This document shows positions 1 to 9,890 of a stretch of 30,425 nt of DNA, one piece after another (the first letter of the stretch is position 1; the number at the start of each line of letters is the position of its first letter). The translations under genes and the position numbers were made by a program. Below the pieces are notes generated by a model that was not told the origin of the DNA, did no database searches, and was given only the letters and a program-made list of their open reading frames with translations. Source of the stretch: a virus; IMG/VR virus record IMGVR_UViG_3300030099_002624, positions 1 through 30,425 of that record, one strand, 5' to 3'.

Positions 1-1
1 T

Positions 2-523
2 CAAATAGAAACTATTAGTTCTGAAATAAATAGATGGAAAATAGGTGATATTAGAGTTGACTCAACTGGTTTGGGAGATGTAGTATTTGACCATCTACTA
101 TCTTCTGGATTACCAGTAACACCATTTAAATTTAGTGCACAAAGTAAATATCAATTATTCCAAAATTACTACATTGCACTAGAAAATGGTACTGTACATT
201 TCCCAGAAAGTTGGGATACACTTAAAAAACAATTGGAAGATATAAGTATAAGACCTAGTGGAAATGGTTCGTATGTGTTTTATAATGAATCAAGTGAGCA
301 TGATGATTGGGTTGATGCAGAGTTGTTAGCATTAATGGCTAGTGACCCACCAGGTTATGATGATGGTGAATATAAATATTTAGGAGCTATAAGTAGAATG
401 AGACCTATAAGACCTACAGACTCTAGGAAGCCTTCACGATTTATGCAAATGAGAAGACAACAAAAGACAAAACAAAAATTACAATACTTAGAAGAAAACG
501 AATTAATTACTACAGAAATATAG
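2..523 (+). CDS. Terminase large subunit, C-terminal part (5' end outside window)
   Basis: The frame is open from base 2, so the gene begins upstream; 173 residues are visible. The stretch IGDIRVDSTGLGDVVFDHL, followed by FKFSAQSKYQLFQNYYIAL and a V-F-P-x-x-W segment, is the typical end of the RNase H-like nuclease domain of phage large terminases. The aspartate of DSTG is the expected metal ligand. The enzyme cuts concatemeric DNA and drives it into the prohead through the portal, which is encoded immediately downstream (7-base gap). The last ~40 residues are basic (RPIRPTDSRKPSRFMQMRRQ), usual for terminase tails. A TTG at 71 could be taken as a start, but the conserved motif runs upstream of it, so it is internal. 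The family call is firm; the N-terminal ATPase part is not in the window. Confidence 0.9.
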   Translation, partial: QIETISSEINRWKIGDIRVDSTGLGDVVFDHLLSSGLPVTPFKFSAQSKYQLFQNYYIALENGTVHFPESWDTLKKQLEDISIRPSGNGSYVFYNESSEHDDWVDAELLALMASDPPGYDDGEYKYLGAISRMRPIRPTDSRKPSRFMQMRRQQKTKQKLQYLEENELITTEI

Positions 524-530
524 GTAAAGA

Positions 531-2456
531 ATGGTTTTAGATTACGAAATAGACCCAACAGAAGCAATCAAAGTAGAAGCAGCAAATCCTACAGACGAGC
601 CAGATATTACACTTCAATGGGTAAAAGAAAAAGCACAAACTGGTCACGAATTATTTAGAGAGTTTCGTAACAAAGCAGAAGAGCTAGATGACTTTTATCT
701 AAACAACTTTGACTTTAGCGTTCCAGAAAACGGAACATTAATTAGACTGGGTACAGCACAGTCAGTAATAAATACTCTAGTTGCACACGTTAGTCCACAG
801 TTCTTGGATATATCTGTTCCACCTCCTGGTGCACGAGGACAAGCAAGAGCAGAACTAATGGAAAAGTTTTTGACAGGTGCACATCATATGGTAGAACAAA
901 GAACACCTGTATACAGAGAGATTACTAAACACGCTGGTCTTTATGGTATTGCTTGGGAAAAGATAGAGTTTACTGCAAATGAATGGAGTGACTTTCCAGA
1001 AGCACCACCACATGAACAAGAAGCAAGTGCAGAATATAGAGAACGAATAAAAGAAGTATTAGATAAAAGGTCTGTATCATGGCCTATAAAATCTGTAGCT
1101 GTAAATCCACAAAACCTTATATGGGATTTGAATAATGGTACACAACCTAGATGGGTTATATATGAATATCAAGTAGATGCAGAATGGGTACAAGCTCACT
1201 TTCCAGAATGGAACGTATACAAAAAAGGTTACGTTACTTTCCAAGAAGTATGGACAGCAACTCAAGTAGGATACATAGCAGATGACAAATGGGTATTAGA
1301 ACCTAGAAGACATGGTTATGGTAAACTGCCTTGGATTATGTACTGGCCACAGATGGGATTAGATACAGGTAACTCAGAACCAGAAACTTTATACATGGGA
1401 TTACTAAATGGCTCTATAGATATGCTAAGAGCACAAAGTCAATTAGCATCACACTATATTGACATTGTAGGTAAATCAGCTTGGCCTACACTAGAATTTA
1501 CAGGACCACCAGGAATTACAGAAGAAGTGCAAGCAGCATGGGATGATACTCCAGGTGCAAAGAATATTAAACCACCACAAGTAAATGTTGGTGCATCACA
1601 AACACCAAGGCCACCTTCAGAGATTGGTATTGCAAAACAATTCTTAGATGAAGCTATTGAAGCTAATACAGTTCCTGCTGTTGCCAGAGGACAAAGACCA
1701 ACAGGTGCAGCATCTGGTTATCATACTGCTGTACTAGCTGGTATTGCATCACTTAACTTTGGTGCAGTAAAAGAAGCAATGGAACGTGGTTTACAAGATA
1801 AAGGTGAACTAATACTAAGAATAGTAGAACACGTCATTAATGATAAACTAACAGTATTCGGTAAAACAGAAGCTGGAGTTTTAGATGCTGCTATCAAGCC
1901 TACTGACATCAAAGGGCATTACGTCAACATTGTTCGTATTAACTCTGTTTCGCCAGAAGAACAGGAAAGAAGACTTAACCTGTGGGCAAACTTATGGCGT
2001 TCAGGATACGTTGATTTGGATACTGCTCTCAGAAAAGGTGGAGTTAGCAATCCACTAGAAGTTCGTGCTAAGATATTAGAAGAACAATTTATTAACTCGC
2101 CAGGCATTCAAGAACAGCTACAACAAGCAGCAGCATCAAGAATACCTACGATACAAAATATTATTGAAGCAGCAGGACAACAGTCACCACAAACAGGACC
2201 AACTCCTGAACAGACTGCAATGAATATTTTAAATACACAAGGAGCTATGCAATTGCCTAATGCAGGAAATTTCCAACAAGGTAATCAAGCAGGTATAAGA
2301 CCTAACAATCCAGGTACAGGAGTACCACAAACTACTAGACCTGTAGTACCAGGTTCTATAGATGAAATGAATCAAACAGCTCGTGCTGTAGCAGGACCAA
2401 GAAGTGGTAATGTTAGAGTACCAGGAGCAGACATATCACCAGGAGCAAGAGGATAA
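531..2456 (+). CDS. Portal (head-tail connector) protein
   Basis: This 641-residue protein lies directly after the terminase, the standard position and size for a portal of short-tailed phages. The portal forms the dodecameric ring at one vertex through which DNA is packaged and ejected and to which the tail attaches. Visible features fit: an early helical acidic region (HELFREFRNKAEELDDFYL), a WEKIEF/W-P-I-K-S-V-A-V-N-P beta-rich wing segment at about residues 145-215, a long stem/crown helical part (about 370-560), and a low-complexity Q/P/G-rich tail from about residue 560. The start at 531 has GGTAAAG close upstream and little alternative. The stop overlaps the next start (TAATG), implying coupled translation. 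The call rests on position, size and sequence style; no single diagnostic motif defines the family. Confidence 0.85.
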   Translation: MVLDYEIDPTEAIKVEAANPTDEPDITLQWVKEKAQTGHELFREFRNKAEELDDFYLNNFDFSVPENGTLIRLGTAQSVINTLVAHVSPQFLDISVPPPGARGQARAELMEKFLTGAHHMVEQRTPVYREITKHAGLYGIAWEKIEFTANEWSDFPEAPPHEQEASAEYRERIKEVLDKRSVSWPIKSVAVNPQNLIWDLNNGTQPRWVIYEYQVDAEWVQAHFPEWNVYKKGYVTFQEVWTATQVGYIADDKWVLEPRRHGYGKLPWIMYWPQMGLDTGNSEPETLYMGLLNGSIDMLRAQSQLASHYIDIVGKSAWPTLEFTGPPGITEEVQAAWDDTPGAKNIKPPQVNVGASQTPRPPSEIGIAKQFLDEAIEANTVPAVARGQRPTGAASGYHTAVLAGIASLNFGAVKEAMERGLQDKGELILRIVEHVINDKLTVFGKTEAGVLDAAIKPTDIKGHYVNIVRINSVSPEEQERRLNLWANLWRSGYVDLDTALRKGGVSNPLEVRAKILEEQFINSPGIQEQLQQAAASRIPTIQNIIEAAGQQSPQTGPTPEQTAMNILNTQGAMQLPNAGNFQQGNQAGIRPNNPGTGVPQTTRPVVPGSIDEMNQTARAVAGPRSGNVRVPGADISPGARG

Positions 2457-2644
2457 TGGCAAAAAGTACACATCCATTAGAATTAGCATTTATGAAATTT
2501 GATGACACTACTAAAAGATATTTAAAACAAGTATCTAATAGTTTTCAAAACATAGATAGTATTCCTGATGTACAACAACCAAAAAAACGTAGCAAGAAAT
2601 CAATCTATAATTATGGATTGAACACACCATTTGGGAGAAGCTAA
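2456..2644 (+). CDS. Small basic protein between portal and ejection-like genes
   Basis: A 62-residue protein, translationally coupled on both sides: its ATG overlaps the portal stop, and its own stop overlaps the next ATG (TAATG at both ends). It is rich in Lys/Ser/Thr, with a basic patch QPKKRSKKS at about residues 42-50 and no membrane segment or cysteines. I do not recognise a family. The fixed place in the packaging/head block and the exact overlaps argue that it is a real gene, perhaps a small virion or assembly factor. Confidence 0.7.
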   Translation: MAKSTHPLELAFMKFDDTTKRYLKQVSNSFQNIDSIPDVQQPKKRSKKSIYNYGLNTPFGRS

Positions 2645-4932
2645 TGGCATTAAGATATAATTTTCAAATAACTACTCCAGATGGAGTTACAGAATCTGTA
2701 ATTAGCGAAGGTAATACTATAGCACAAGCTAGAACAAGTGCTTTATCTCGTTTTCCAGGTAGTACTATTACAGGAACACAATACTTAGGTGAATTTGGAC
2801 CACAGTTAAATGTAGATGAAGGATTTGGAGAGGGAATTTCTCCATTTTCAAATCAAGTTGTAACTCCAGGAGACCCTATTGAATTTACTCCAACTCAAAC
2901 TATTTTAGATATTGAAGATTCAGATGTTCCTATTACTAGAGAATTAGTTGAATCTATAAATTTATTATTAAAAAATACAGGAAATTATAATGTTAGTAAT
3001 TTAACTGATGAAAATGTAGAAAATGTTGATAATATAATAAACACTATTAGAAGTGTTCCAAGCACACAAGTTTTTGGTAGAGCAGCAGTTCCAACAGCAA
3101 TAGCTTTTTTAAATGATTCTTTAGAAAATAGAGAAGAAGAAGATAAATTAACTAATCAACAAGTTGCAAACCAAGTTGCTTTACTAAATAGTTTTGTAGG
3201 TAAAATTAATGTTTTTAAAAATTCACCTGATAGATTATCACGTTTAATAGAACCAGGAATTGATGAAGATTTAGGATTTAGAATATCTGCTGAATTACAA
3301 AAAGGCAATCCTTTTGCTAGAGGAAATATTAATACTCCCTTTGCAGCTGATAATGTTACTTCTGAAATTGGAGAAACAGATACAGCAGGTGGTGTTACAG
3401 AAGATGAAAATAATATTACGAATAATATTACGACAGAAGGTGGTGACTCTGGACCATCACCTGGCTCTGCAAATGAAATAGTTGATATAACTCAAACTCC
3501 TGAATATTTAGCTTTGTTAGCAGAAATTGAACAATTAAAAGCAAATCAAGCACCAGGTGCACCTACTCCTGCTGCTTCAGTAACTGAGCTTATTGGAAAT
3601 ATTGGTGACCCAGACTTTCAAGAATTTTTATCACAAAATCAAGATGCTTTGTTTACAACCGTTGATGGTATACCTTCTCTTACTGGTATAGGTGAACAGT
3701 TAATAAACAATTATAATGCAATAAAAGAAGATGAATTAAACAAAGAATTTGAATTAAAACAACAGGAAATTCGTGACAATCAAGTTCTTAGTGAATTAGA
3801 AAAACAAATAGAATTACAAGAAGCTAGACTAGATATAGAAAGAGAAATTACAAAATTAGAAACTGATGCAAGAATTGTTGAATCTAATAATCAATTTAAC
3901 ATAGGTATAAAAGCAGCTCAACAAGATAGAGTTGCTAGAGCAGCACAAGCAAACCAAGACAGACTAGCCAGAGCAGCTGTAGCTGAAACACAAGCAGGAA
4001 CGTCACCATTTTTTGGATTAGATGAACTAGGTGCTGAACAACAAGATGCTAGAAGACGAAGTCAACTTGCAGGAACAGGTGGAGTTTTTGGTGCGTTAGC
4101 AGCAGGAATAAGTCCACAAGATGTTTTTCAAGCACAAAGAGATGGTTTAAGTACTACTGACCAATTAGCTTTAGCAAGAGCTTCAGGAAATCCTTTTGAT
4201 TTAGATGCTCAACAACAAATAGCTTTACAAACTAGTTTAGCTAGAGGGGGTTTGACTCCAGATGAACAAATAGCTTTGGCTAGAGCAACTGCTAATCCTT
4301 TTGGATTTACAGCAGCTCAACAAATAGGATTGCAAGAAAGTTTAGCCAGAGGTGGTCTTACTGCTCCTCAACAATTTGCATTAGAAACACAATTAGCTAG
4401 AGGTGGTTTATCAGCACAAGAACAGTTTGACTTGCAAACTGCTTTGGCTAGAGGTGGACTTACACCAGAACAAAGGTTGGCAGAACAAAGAGCAGCTGTC
4501 AATCCTTTTAATCTAACTGCTCAAGAACAAATTAATTTACAAACAGCATTGGCAAGAGGTGGATTGTCTGCTGAAGAAAGATTAGCAGAACAAAGATTAG
4601 GAATAGTTCCTGAATTATTTAGAGCATCTCCACAATCATTGGGTGCTTTATCTAGTGTATTGGGTGGTACTGCTAATCTAAGAAGTGCATTAAATCCATT
4701 TTTAGGAACAAACTTTACAGGTGGAACAGCTACTCAAGCGACTGCACCTATGTCAACTCCTACTCTTGGACAATATCAACAACAAACTCCATTCCAACAA
4801 GGTGCAACTCAAGCAAATCTTGCATCAACTGGACAAGATATAGAACAAGCAATTTTAGGAGTAACGCCACAAGGAGTGAATACTAATCCTGGAGGTTTAG
4901 CTCCATTTACAAGTACGATAGGAACTTACTAA
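2644..4932 (+). CDS. 762-residue repeat-containing virion protein candidate
   Basis: The function is not recognised. Three regions are visible. The N-terminal part (about residues 1-250) is mixed alpha/beta and acidic. A coiled-coil-like region at about 355-450 is very rich in Glu/Lys/Gln/Leu (for example KQQEIRDNQVLSELEKQIEL). The C-terminal part (about 500-655) has short imperfect repeats with the core LARGGLT/S-x-x-Q/E-Q, at about 17-residue spacing, interrupted by ANPFxxTAxxQ units. The last ~100 residues are Gly/Thr/Gln rich. No enzymatic motif is seen. The position between portal and scaffold, next to a giant protein, suggests an internal (ejected) virion protein or an assembly factor. 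The repeats point to a fibrous or helical-bundle structure. It follows the previous gene by a TAATG overlap. Confidence 0.75.
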   Translation: MALRYNFQITTPDGVTESVISEGNTIAQARTSALSRFPGSTITGTQYLGEFGPQLNVDEGFGEGISPFSNQVVTPGDPIEFTPTQTILDIEDSDVPITRELVESINLLLKNTGNYNVSNLTDENVENVDNIINTIRSVPSTQVFGRAAVPTAIAFLNDSLENREEEDKLTNQQVANQVALLNSFVGKINVFKNSPDRLSRLIEPGIDEDLGFRISAELQKGNPFARGNINTPFAADNVTSEIGETDTAGGVTEDENNITNNITTEGGDSGPSPGSANEIVDITQTPEYLALLAEIEQLKANQAPGAPTPAASVTELIGNIGDPDFQEFLSQNQDALFTTVDGIPSLTGIGEQLINNYNAIKEDELNKEFELKQQEIRDNQVLSELEKQIELQEARLDIEREITKLETDARIVESNNQFNIGIKAAQQDRVARAAQANQDRLARAAVAETQAGTSPFFGLDELGAEQQDARRRSQLAGTGGVFGALAAGISPQDVFQAQRDGLSTTDQLALARASGNPFDLDAQQQIALQTSLARGGLTPDEQIALARATANPFGFTAAQQIGLQESLARGGLTAPQQFALETQLARGGLSAQEQFDLQTALARGGLTPEQRLAEQRAAVNPFNLTAQEQINLQTALARGGLSAEERLAEQRLGIVPELFRASPQSLGALSSVLGGTANLRSALNPFLGTNFTGGTATQATAPMSTPTLGQYQQQTPFQQGATQANLASTGQDIEQAILGVTPQGVNTNPGGLAPFTSTIGTY

Positions 4933-7900
4933 ATGGTAACACCTTTTAATAGAAATCCTTTTTCTGCTCCAAGAGAAGATAATTATGAGAGAATAAAAAG
5001 ACTTCGTAAAGAAAGAGAAAACCGTTTAAAAGAACAAGAAAGATTAGTTATAGAAGCTCAAGCAAGACAAAGAGCTTTAGTAGCTGAACAAAATATTTTA
5101 AACCCTCAACAACCTGTTGTTCCTTTAAACCAACCTGATTCTCCACCAAAACCATTTCCAGTTGTAGAACCTCCACAAAAAACAGCAGAGCCTATAAGTT
5201 ATTCTGGTTTTGCATCTGGTGTTAGAGAAAACTTAGCAAATGCAGGATTAAGTGCTTTAGAATTTATAGAACCAGGAATTAACACAGCAATAGGTGTAGC
5301 TGCAAGATTTGTAAGTCCTGGAGAAACTGAGTTTGATAAACAACTTAAAATAGTAGAAGAAGAACGTGAAGCAGCTGGTAAACAAAGAGGACTTAGAGGA
5401 TTTTTTGCAACAGGAACGGAAGCAGCTAGACGTGCAGCTCCTTTACAAAGAGGTGCAGAATATGGAGCTTCTCTAGCAACTACTGTTATACCAGATGGTA
5501 TGTTTGGAATTGATTCAGATGAAGTTAGAAAAAAAAGAAATCAATATTTTAAAGAAGCTACTGGTAAAGAATGGACTCTTTTAAATTCTTTTATTGACCC
5601 AGTAGAAGATTTAAATGCAACTAAAAAAGCATACAAAGAAACAGACCAACCTACATATGCAAAAGGAACATTAGAGTTTATATTTGACCCTTTGAATGTA
5701 TTACCAGGTATAGGAATAGCATCAGATATAAAAACAGGGTCTAAGGCTTTAAAAGGTTTAGCTAGGCTTTCTATAAAAGCACCTGTTCAAGCAGTTACTA
5801 AAACAGGTAAAATAGTTGCACAACCTAAAAAAGTTGCAGAAAAAACAAAACAAATTGCTAGTGATATAAAAAGTTATTATGATGATGTTGTAACTTATAA
5901 TACAAACCCTACTGATTTATTGCGACAACGTATAGAAGAAAAAGGTGCAGACTTAGTAAAGGGTGGAGCTGCAATAGAATATAACACAGCAGCAGCAGAA
6001 GGAAGATTAGTTTCTAGGATGCCAGGTGTTTATGATAATGTTATTCCTCTTGTTGATGGATATGACCATTTTGATAACATAACAGCAAATGTTGTTTCAA
6101 ATCCAGATTTTGCAAAAGGATTAACTAGGCCTTTGACAAGAGAACAATTTGATGCACAACTTGGTACATATAAAGAAACTGTAAAATATTCAGAAGATTT
6201 TTTTAGTGACGATAATATTATAAAAAGACGAGATAGATTTAGAGAAAAATTAGTAAAGAAAAATCAAGAAACTTTAAAACAAAACCAAGCTGCAAAGTTA
6301 CAAGAAGGAATAAGAAAAACTTTTGATGGTATAGATAAGATAGGATTATCTTTTATAACAACTCCTTTTCGTACAATAGTAAATTCTATTGACCCTCAGA
6401 TATTAGCAAAAGTTGGAGATGCAACAGATTTAAAAACTAAATATTTAGAACACGCTCGTAACAAAGCTAATGCTTTGAATGCAGCTGGAATTAGTGTAAA
6501 AAATACTATTACTAAATCTGGTGATTCTAAACGTGTTTTTAAAAATAATATAGATGGTTTTATAATTACACCTAATGAAGCAGATGCTGCAAGAATATAT
6601 AGAGTATTAAAAGACCAACATAAAAATTCAGGATATAATGTAGCAGATTTAAATAAAACAATTGACCAAGGTACAAATGCTTTTTTAGAGTCAGATATAA
6701 TTAGTGCTGTAGTAGATGTAAGAAAAGCTGTTAGAGAAGATATGGTAACTCCCATAGGAAAGCAACCAGTAGATGATTTAATATTTGATTTGAAACCAAT
6801 GTTTAAAGTTCAAGGTAGTGAATACTTTAATTTTAAAACAGGAGCAAGAACAGAAAAAGGTAACTATGTTATTCAGAGAGCAAAAGCAGAATTTGAAAAA
6901 GCTAAATTATTAGCTGAATATGGTAATCCAATTGTAGCTGGTGGTAAAGTTCTATCAGGAAAAGCTTTAGCAGATTTTTATTTATCAGAAAAAGCTTATG
7001 CTTCAAGATATGTTTTAAATAAAACAGGTAATAAAGCATTTTCTAATAACAGCTTAGAAAAATCATTTAACAAAAGTAGAAAATATTTAGACCCAGATAA
7101 TATATTTGAAGATATTATTAGTGGCGAAAGAAATATTATATATGCTAACCCAGAAGATGCTTTGAGTTTATCTTTTATTGGAGCTTATAATCAAATGATA
7201 GATTCAGTTTTGAAATATGATTTGATTGATTTTTTTAATAAAAGTAAAGCAGCAAGAAAACAGTATGGTATAACAGTAGTTGAAAAAATAACATCACCTC
7301 AAAGTGGTTTTCAACTACAAGCAGATACTTTACCTGGTTATAAAATTGGAAACAAAGAAATTACATTAAAGAAAACAAAACCAAGTAATAGAAATGTTCC
7401 ATTAGAACAAACAGAAAGTGAAAAACTTTGGGATGGTTTGTTATTTCGTACAGAAAAAGATGCTGCAAAATTTGCAAATGATTTTGATTTAATTATTAAT
7501 GCAAGTAATGATGTTGTAGGTATGCCTGCTTTGATAAAAAATCAAATAAAAACAGGTACAGGTGTTTTAGGAGCACCTATATCTAAAGCAGGTGATATAA
7601 CAAAAGTTTTTCGTTTAGCTGGTACTGGTATTGATTTAGGTCTAACTGCAATATATGCACCAATAGTTTTTGGTTTAGGTTCAGCAAAAATTTTAAAAGG
7701 TATTGCAGCAGATAATCCTAAGCTTATTACAGAGGGAAAAAATTTATATAAAGGTATTGCTAGAGCTACTGTTGATAGTATTGTATCTCTTGTAAATCCA
7801 GATAGAGTATTAGCAAAAACTTATTCTCCTGCTAGACAAAAAACTTTAGCACTTATGAATAGAAATAATATGGGATTAGGTAGATTGCAAGTAGAAGCAT

Positions 7901-9849
7901 ATGAAGCAGTCTCAGCTAGTACAACTAAATGGGGTGGAGAAGTAACCAATCCTGTTAATTTTCTAGGAAAAACTCAAATAGGCAAATTGTTAAGAAAATT
8001 TGAAGGTAGTTGGTCTACATTTATAGATGAAATAAAAATTTCTACTTTTGAAGCATTGACATCAGGCTTAGATGAAATACAAGATGCTGTAAAAATAAGA
8101 GAAATAGCAGATTTTATAGAAAAAGGAACAGGAACATTAAGTTCTGAAGCAGTTGGTTTATCTAGTTTTCAAAGAAAAATAGAATCAACATTTATGTTTT
8201 TCTCTCCTAGGATGACTCGTTCTATATTAGGATTACTTAGTGATTCACTTACTAGAGGTGGAGAACGAGGTGCATTAGCAAGACAAGGAGCAATAGGAGC
8301 ATGGACAAGTTTGCAAGCTTATACTTGGGGAATAGGACAAGCTTTAGGACAAGATGTAAACTTAGACCCAACTCAACCACATTACTTACAAATAAAAATA
8401 GGTAATGATTGGGTAGGTCCTGGTTCACAAATAATTTCTTTGCCTAGGGCAGTTTATAGAATGGCAGCTGGGCCAGATGATGTAGATGCTGTGTATAGAG
8501 AAATAAATCAAGAGAATGAAGTTACAGACCAACCTTGGTTTCAATTCTTACGAGGTAGAGCATTTACTGCACCAGCTGGTTCTATGATGTTAGAAGCAAT
8601 AAGTAATGAAAATTATTTTGGTGAACCTTATGAAGGTTTGACTGATTTTGCAACAGCACAAGGTAAAAGATTTTTTCCTTTTTGGATGCAAGATGCAGTA
8701 GCAGGTGACCCTTATAAAACAGGATTTAGAGGAATAGCAGCTGAATTTGCAGGATTAAGAACAAGGCCACTTACTACTTATGAAAGAAGGCGTGACTTGC
8801 GTGACCAAGCAGTAACAGAAATGTTCCCAGAATTTTCAAGTTATTTAGATTTAGACCCAACAAGAAAAAAATTATTTAATTCTGAGTTAGAAAAAGAATC
8901 AAGTAATAAAATTTCAGCAGCAATATTAAGTGATTTAAAAGCAACTGATGAATTAATACAAATTGACAGACAAAATAAAGGTGGCAATTCTTCTCAATTA
9001 GATGATTTCTATGAAATCTTAGAAACAACTAGAGATGAAAAAGCAGAGAGAGTAGCAGAAACTTTAAATACTTATGTATCAAGTGTTGCTCAATCTCCAG
9101 CAGATTTAAGAGCTTCATTAAATGTAGTAAATGCTGAATACTCATCTAAATATAAAGATATATATGAAGAAGGTGGCAAGTATTCTGATGCACATAATTA
9201 CATAAAACAATTAGAAAGTATAAATGATACTGAAAAAATAGAAGATATATGGATTAGTTCTTACTTAGAAAATGTTTTGTATAATTCAGAATGGGAAAAA
9301 CAAACAGAACAAGGTATATCTTTTTATGATTATGACGGTAAAGCAGAAGCAGAAGCTTCTTGGATTAATCAATATGGTAATGATGCCTATGAATACATTC
9401 AAGAGTATTTAGTTGCAGGTAAAAATACTTCTCCTATAATACAAGAATTATATGATGCTAGAGAAAAGTTTTCTTTTTATTGGGATGGTGCAAAAGAAGA
9501 TGCTATAAACTTTACAGCAAATAAATTAGGAAGACTTAAATCAGAAGTTTCTCAATTATATAATGCTTACAGAACAGGTACGGTATCAGAAAAAGAAGTA
9601 TTAAAAGAATCTGAGATAATAAAAGAAGTTACAAGTTATATTGCAAAATCTCGTAAAATTATGAGAGAGAATAATCCAGCATTAGATGGCTTTTTATATA
9701 GATGGGGGTATACTACTACTTTGGCAAACCCTCAAAATGATAGCCTTGAAGCTCAAACTTTATGGAGAAATAAAACTCCTATATCATTAAACCAACCAGG
9801 TAACTTGTACGACCAATATGCCACAATGGCAGAAAATGTTGTACAATAA
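4933..9849 (+). CDS. Giant (1638-residue) internal virion/ejection protein candidate
   Basis: The largest gene of the window starts at the base following the previous stop. The N-terminus is strongly charged and coiled-coil-like (YERIKRLRKERENRLKEQER). Two stretches are hydrophobic enough to touch or cross membranes: about residues 900-920 (LGLTAIYAPIVFGLGSA) and about 1120-1140 (GAWTSLQAYTWGIGQALG). The C-terminal third is helical and charged. Such length, helix content and patchy hydrophobicity are typical of podovirus inner-core/ejection proteins and of the large polyvalent proteins of marine phages. It has no visible lytic transglycosylase, protease or polymerase motif that I can defend. 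A tape-measure role is possible but less likely, because it precedes the scaffold and capsid genes rather than the tail genes. The gene is real; the function is inferred. Confidence 0.75.
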   Translation: MVTPFNRNPFSAPREDNYERIKRLRKERENRLKEQERLVIEAQARQRALVAEQNILNPQQPVVPLNQPDSPPKPFPVVEPPQKTAEPISYSGFASGVRENLANAGLSALEFIEPGINTAIGVAARFVSPGETEFDKQLKIVEEEREAAGKQRGLRGFFATGTEAARRAAPLQRGAEYGASLATTVIPDGMFGIDSDEVRKKRNQYFKEATGKEWTLLNSFIDPVEDLNATKKAYKETDQPTYAKGTLEFIFDPLNVLPGIGIASDIKTGSKALKGLARLSIKAPVQAVTKTGKIVAQPKKVAEKTKQIASDIKSYYDDVVTYNTNPTDLLRQRIEEKGADLVKGGAAIEYNTAAAEGRLVSRMPGVYDNVIPLVDGYDHFDNITANVVSNPDFAKGLTRPLTREQFDAQLGTYKETVKYSEDFFSDDNIIKRRDRFREKLVKKNQETLKQNQAAKLQEGIRKTFDGIDKIGLSFITTPFRTIVNSIDPQILAKVGDATDLKTKYLEHARNKANALNAAGISVKNTITKSGDSKRVFKNNIDGFIITPNEADAARIYRVLKDQHKNSGYNVADLNKTIDQGTNAFLESDIISAVVDVRKAVREDMVTPIGKQPVDDLIFDLKPMFKVQGSEYFNFKTGARTEKGNYVIQRAKAEFEKAKLLAEYGNPIVAGGKVLSGKALADFYLSEKAYASRYVLNKTGNKAFSNNSLEKSFNKSRKYLDPDNIFEDIISGERNIIYANPEDALSLSFIGAYNQMIDSVLKYDLIDFFNKSKAARKQYGITVVEKITSPQSGFQLQADTLPGYKIGNKEITLKKTKPSNRNVPLEQTESEKLWDGLLFRTEKDAAKFANDFDLIINASNDVVGMPALIKNQIKTGTGVLGAPISKAGDITKVFRLAGTGIDLGLTAIYAPIVFGLGSAKILKGIAADNPKLITEGKNLYKGIARATVDSIVSLVNPDRVLAKTYSPARQKTLALMNRNNMGLGRLQVEAYEAVSASTTKWGGEVTNPVNFLGKTQIGKLLRKFEGSWSTFIDEIKISTFEALTSGLDEIQDAVKIREIADFIEKGTGTLSSEAVGLSSFQRKIESTFMFFSPRMTRSILGLLSDSLTRGGERGALARQGAIGAWTSLQAYTWGIGQALGQDVNLDPTQPHYLQIKIGNDWVGPGSQIISLPRAVYRMAAGPDDVDAVYREINQENEVTDQPWFQFLRGRAFTAPAGSMMLEAISNENYFGEPYEGLTDFATAQGKRFFPFWMQDAVAGDPYKTGFRGIAAEFAGLRTRPLTTYERRRDLRDQAVTEMFPEFSSYLDLDPTRKKLFNSELEKESSNKISAAILSDLKATDELIQIDRQNKGGNSSQLDDFYEILETTRDEKAERVAETLNTYVSSVAQSPADLRASLNVVNAEYSSKYKDIYEEGGKYSDAHNYIKQLESINDTEKIEDIWISSYLENVLYNSEWEKQTEQGISFYDYDGKAEAEASWINQYGNDAYEYIQEYLVAGKNTSPIIQELYDAREKFSFYWDGAKEDAINFTANKLGRLKSEVSQLYNAYRTGTVSEKEVLKESEIIKEVTSYIAKSRKIMRENNPALDGFLYRWGYTTTLANPQNDSLEAQTLWRNKTPISLNQPGNLYDQYATMAENVVQ

Positions 9850-9890
9850 CAATAAAACAACACTATCTATGGATAGAAAGGTCTAAGGAC

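Noticed and set aside
6396-6755. A 119-codon minus-strand frame inside the giant gene
   Set aside because: It is a shadow of the real coding frame, without a ribosome site or a plausible protein. The same holds for the antisense frames at 10615-11160, 11376-11741 and 18871-19191.
4933-9849. A tape-measure protein call for the giant gene
   Set aside because: It lies before the scaffold and coat genes, with no tail-tube or tail-chaperone genes nearby, and the tail genes present look short-tailed. An ejection protein is more consistent, though not proven.
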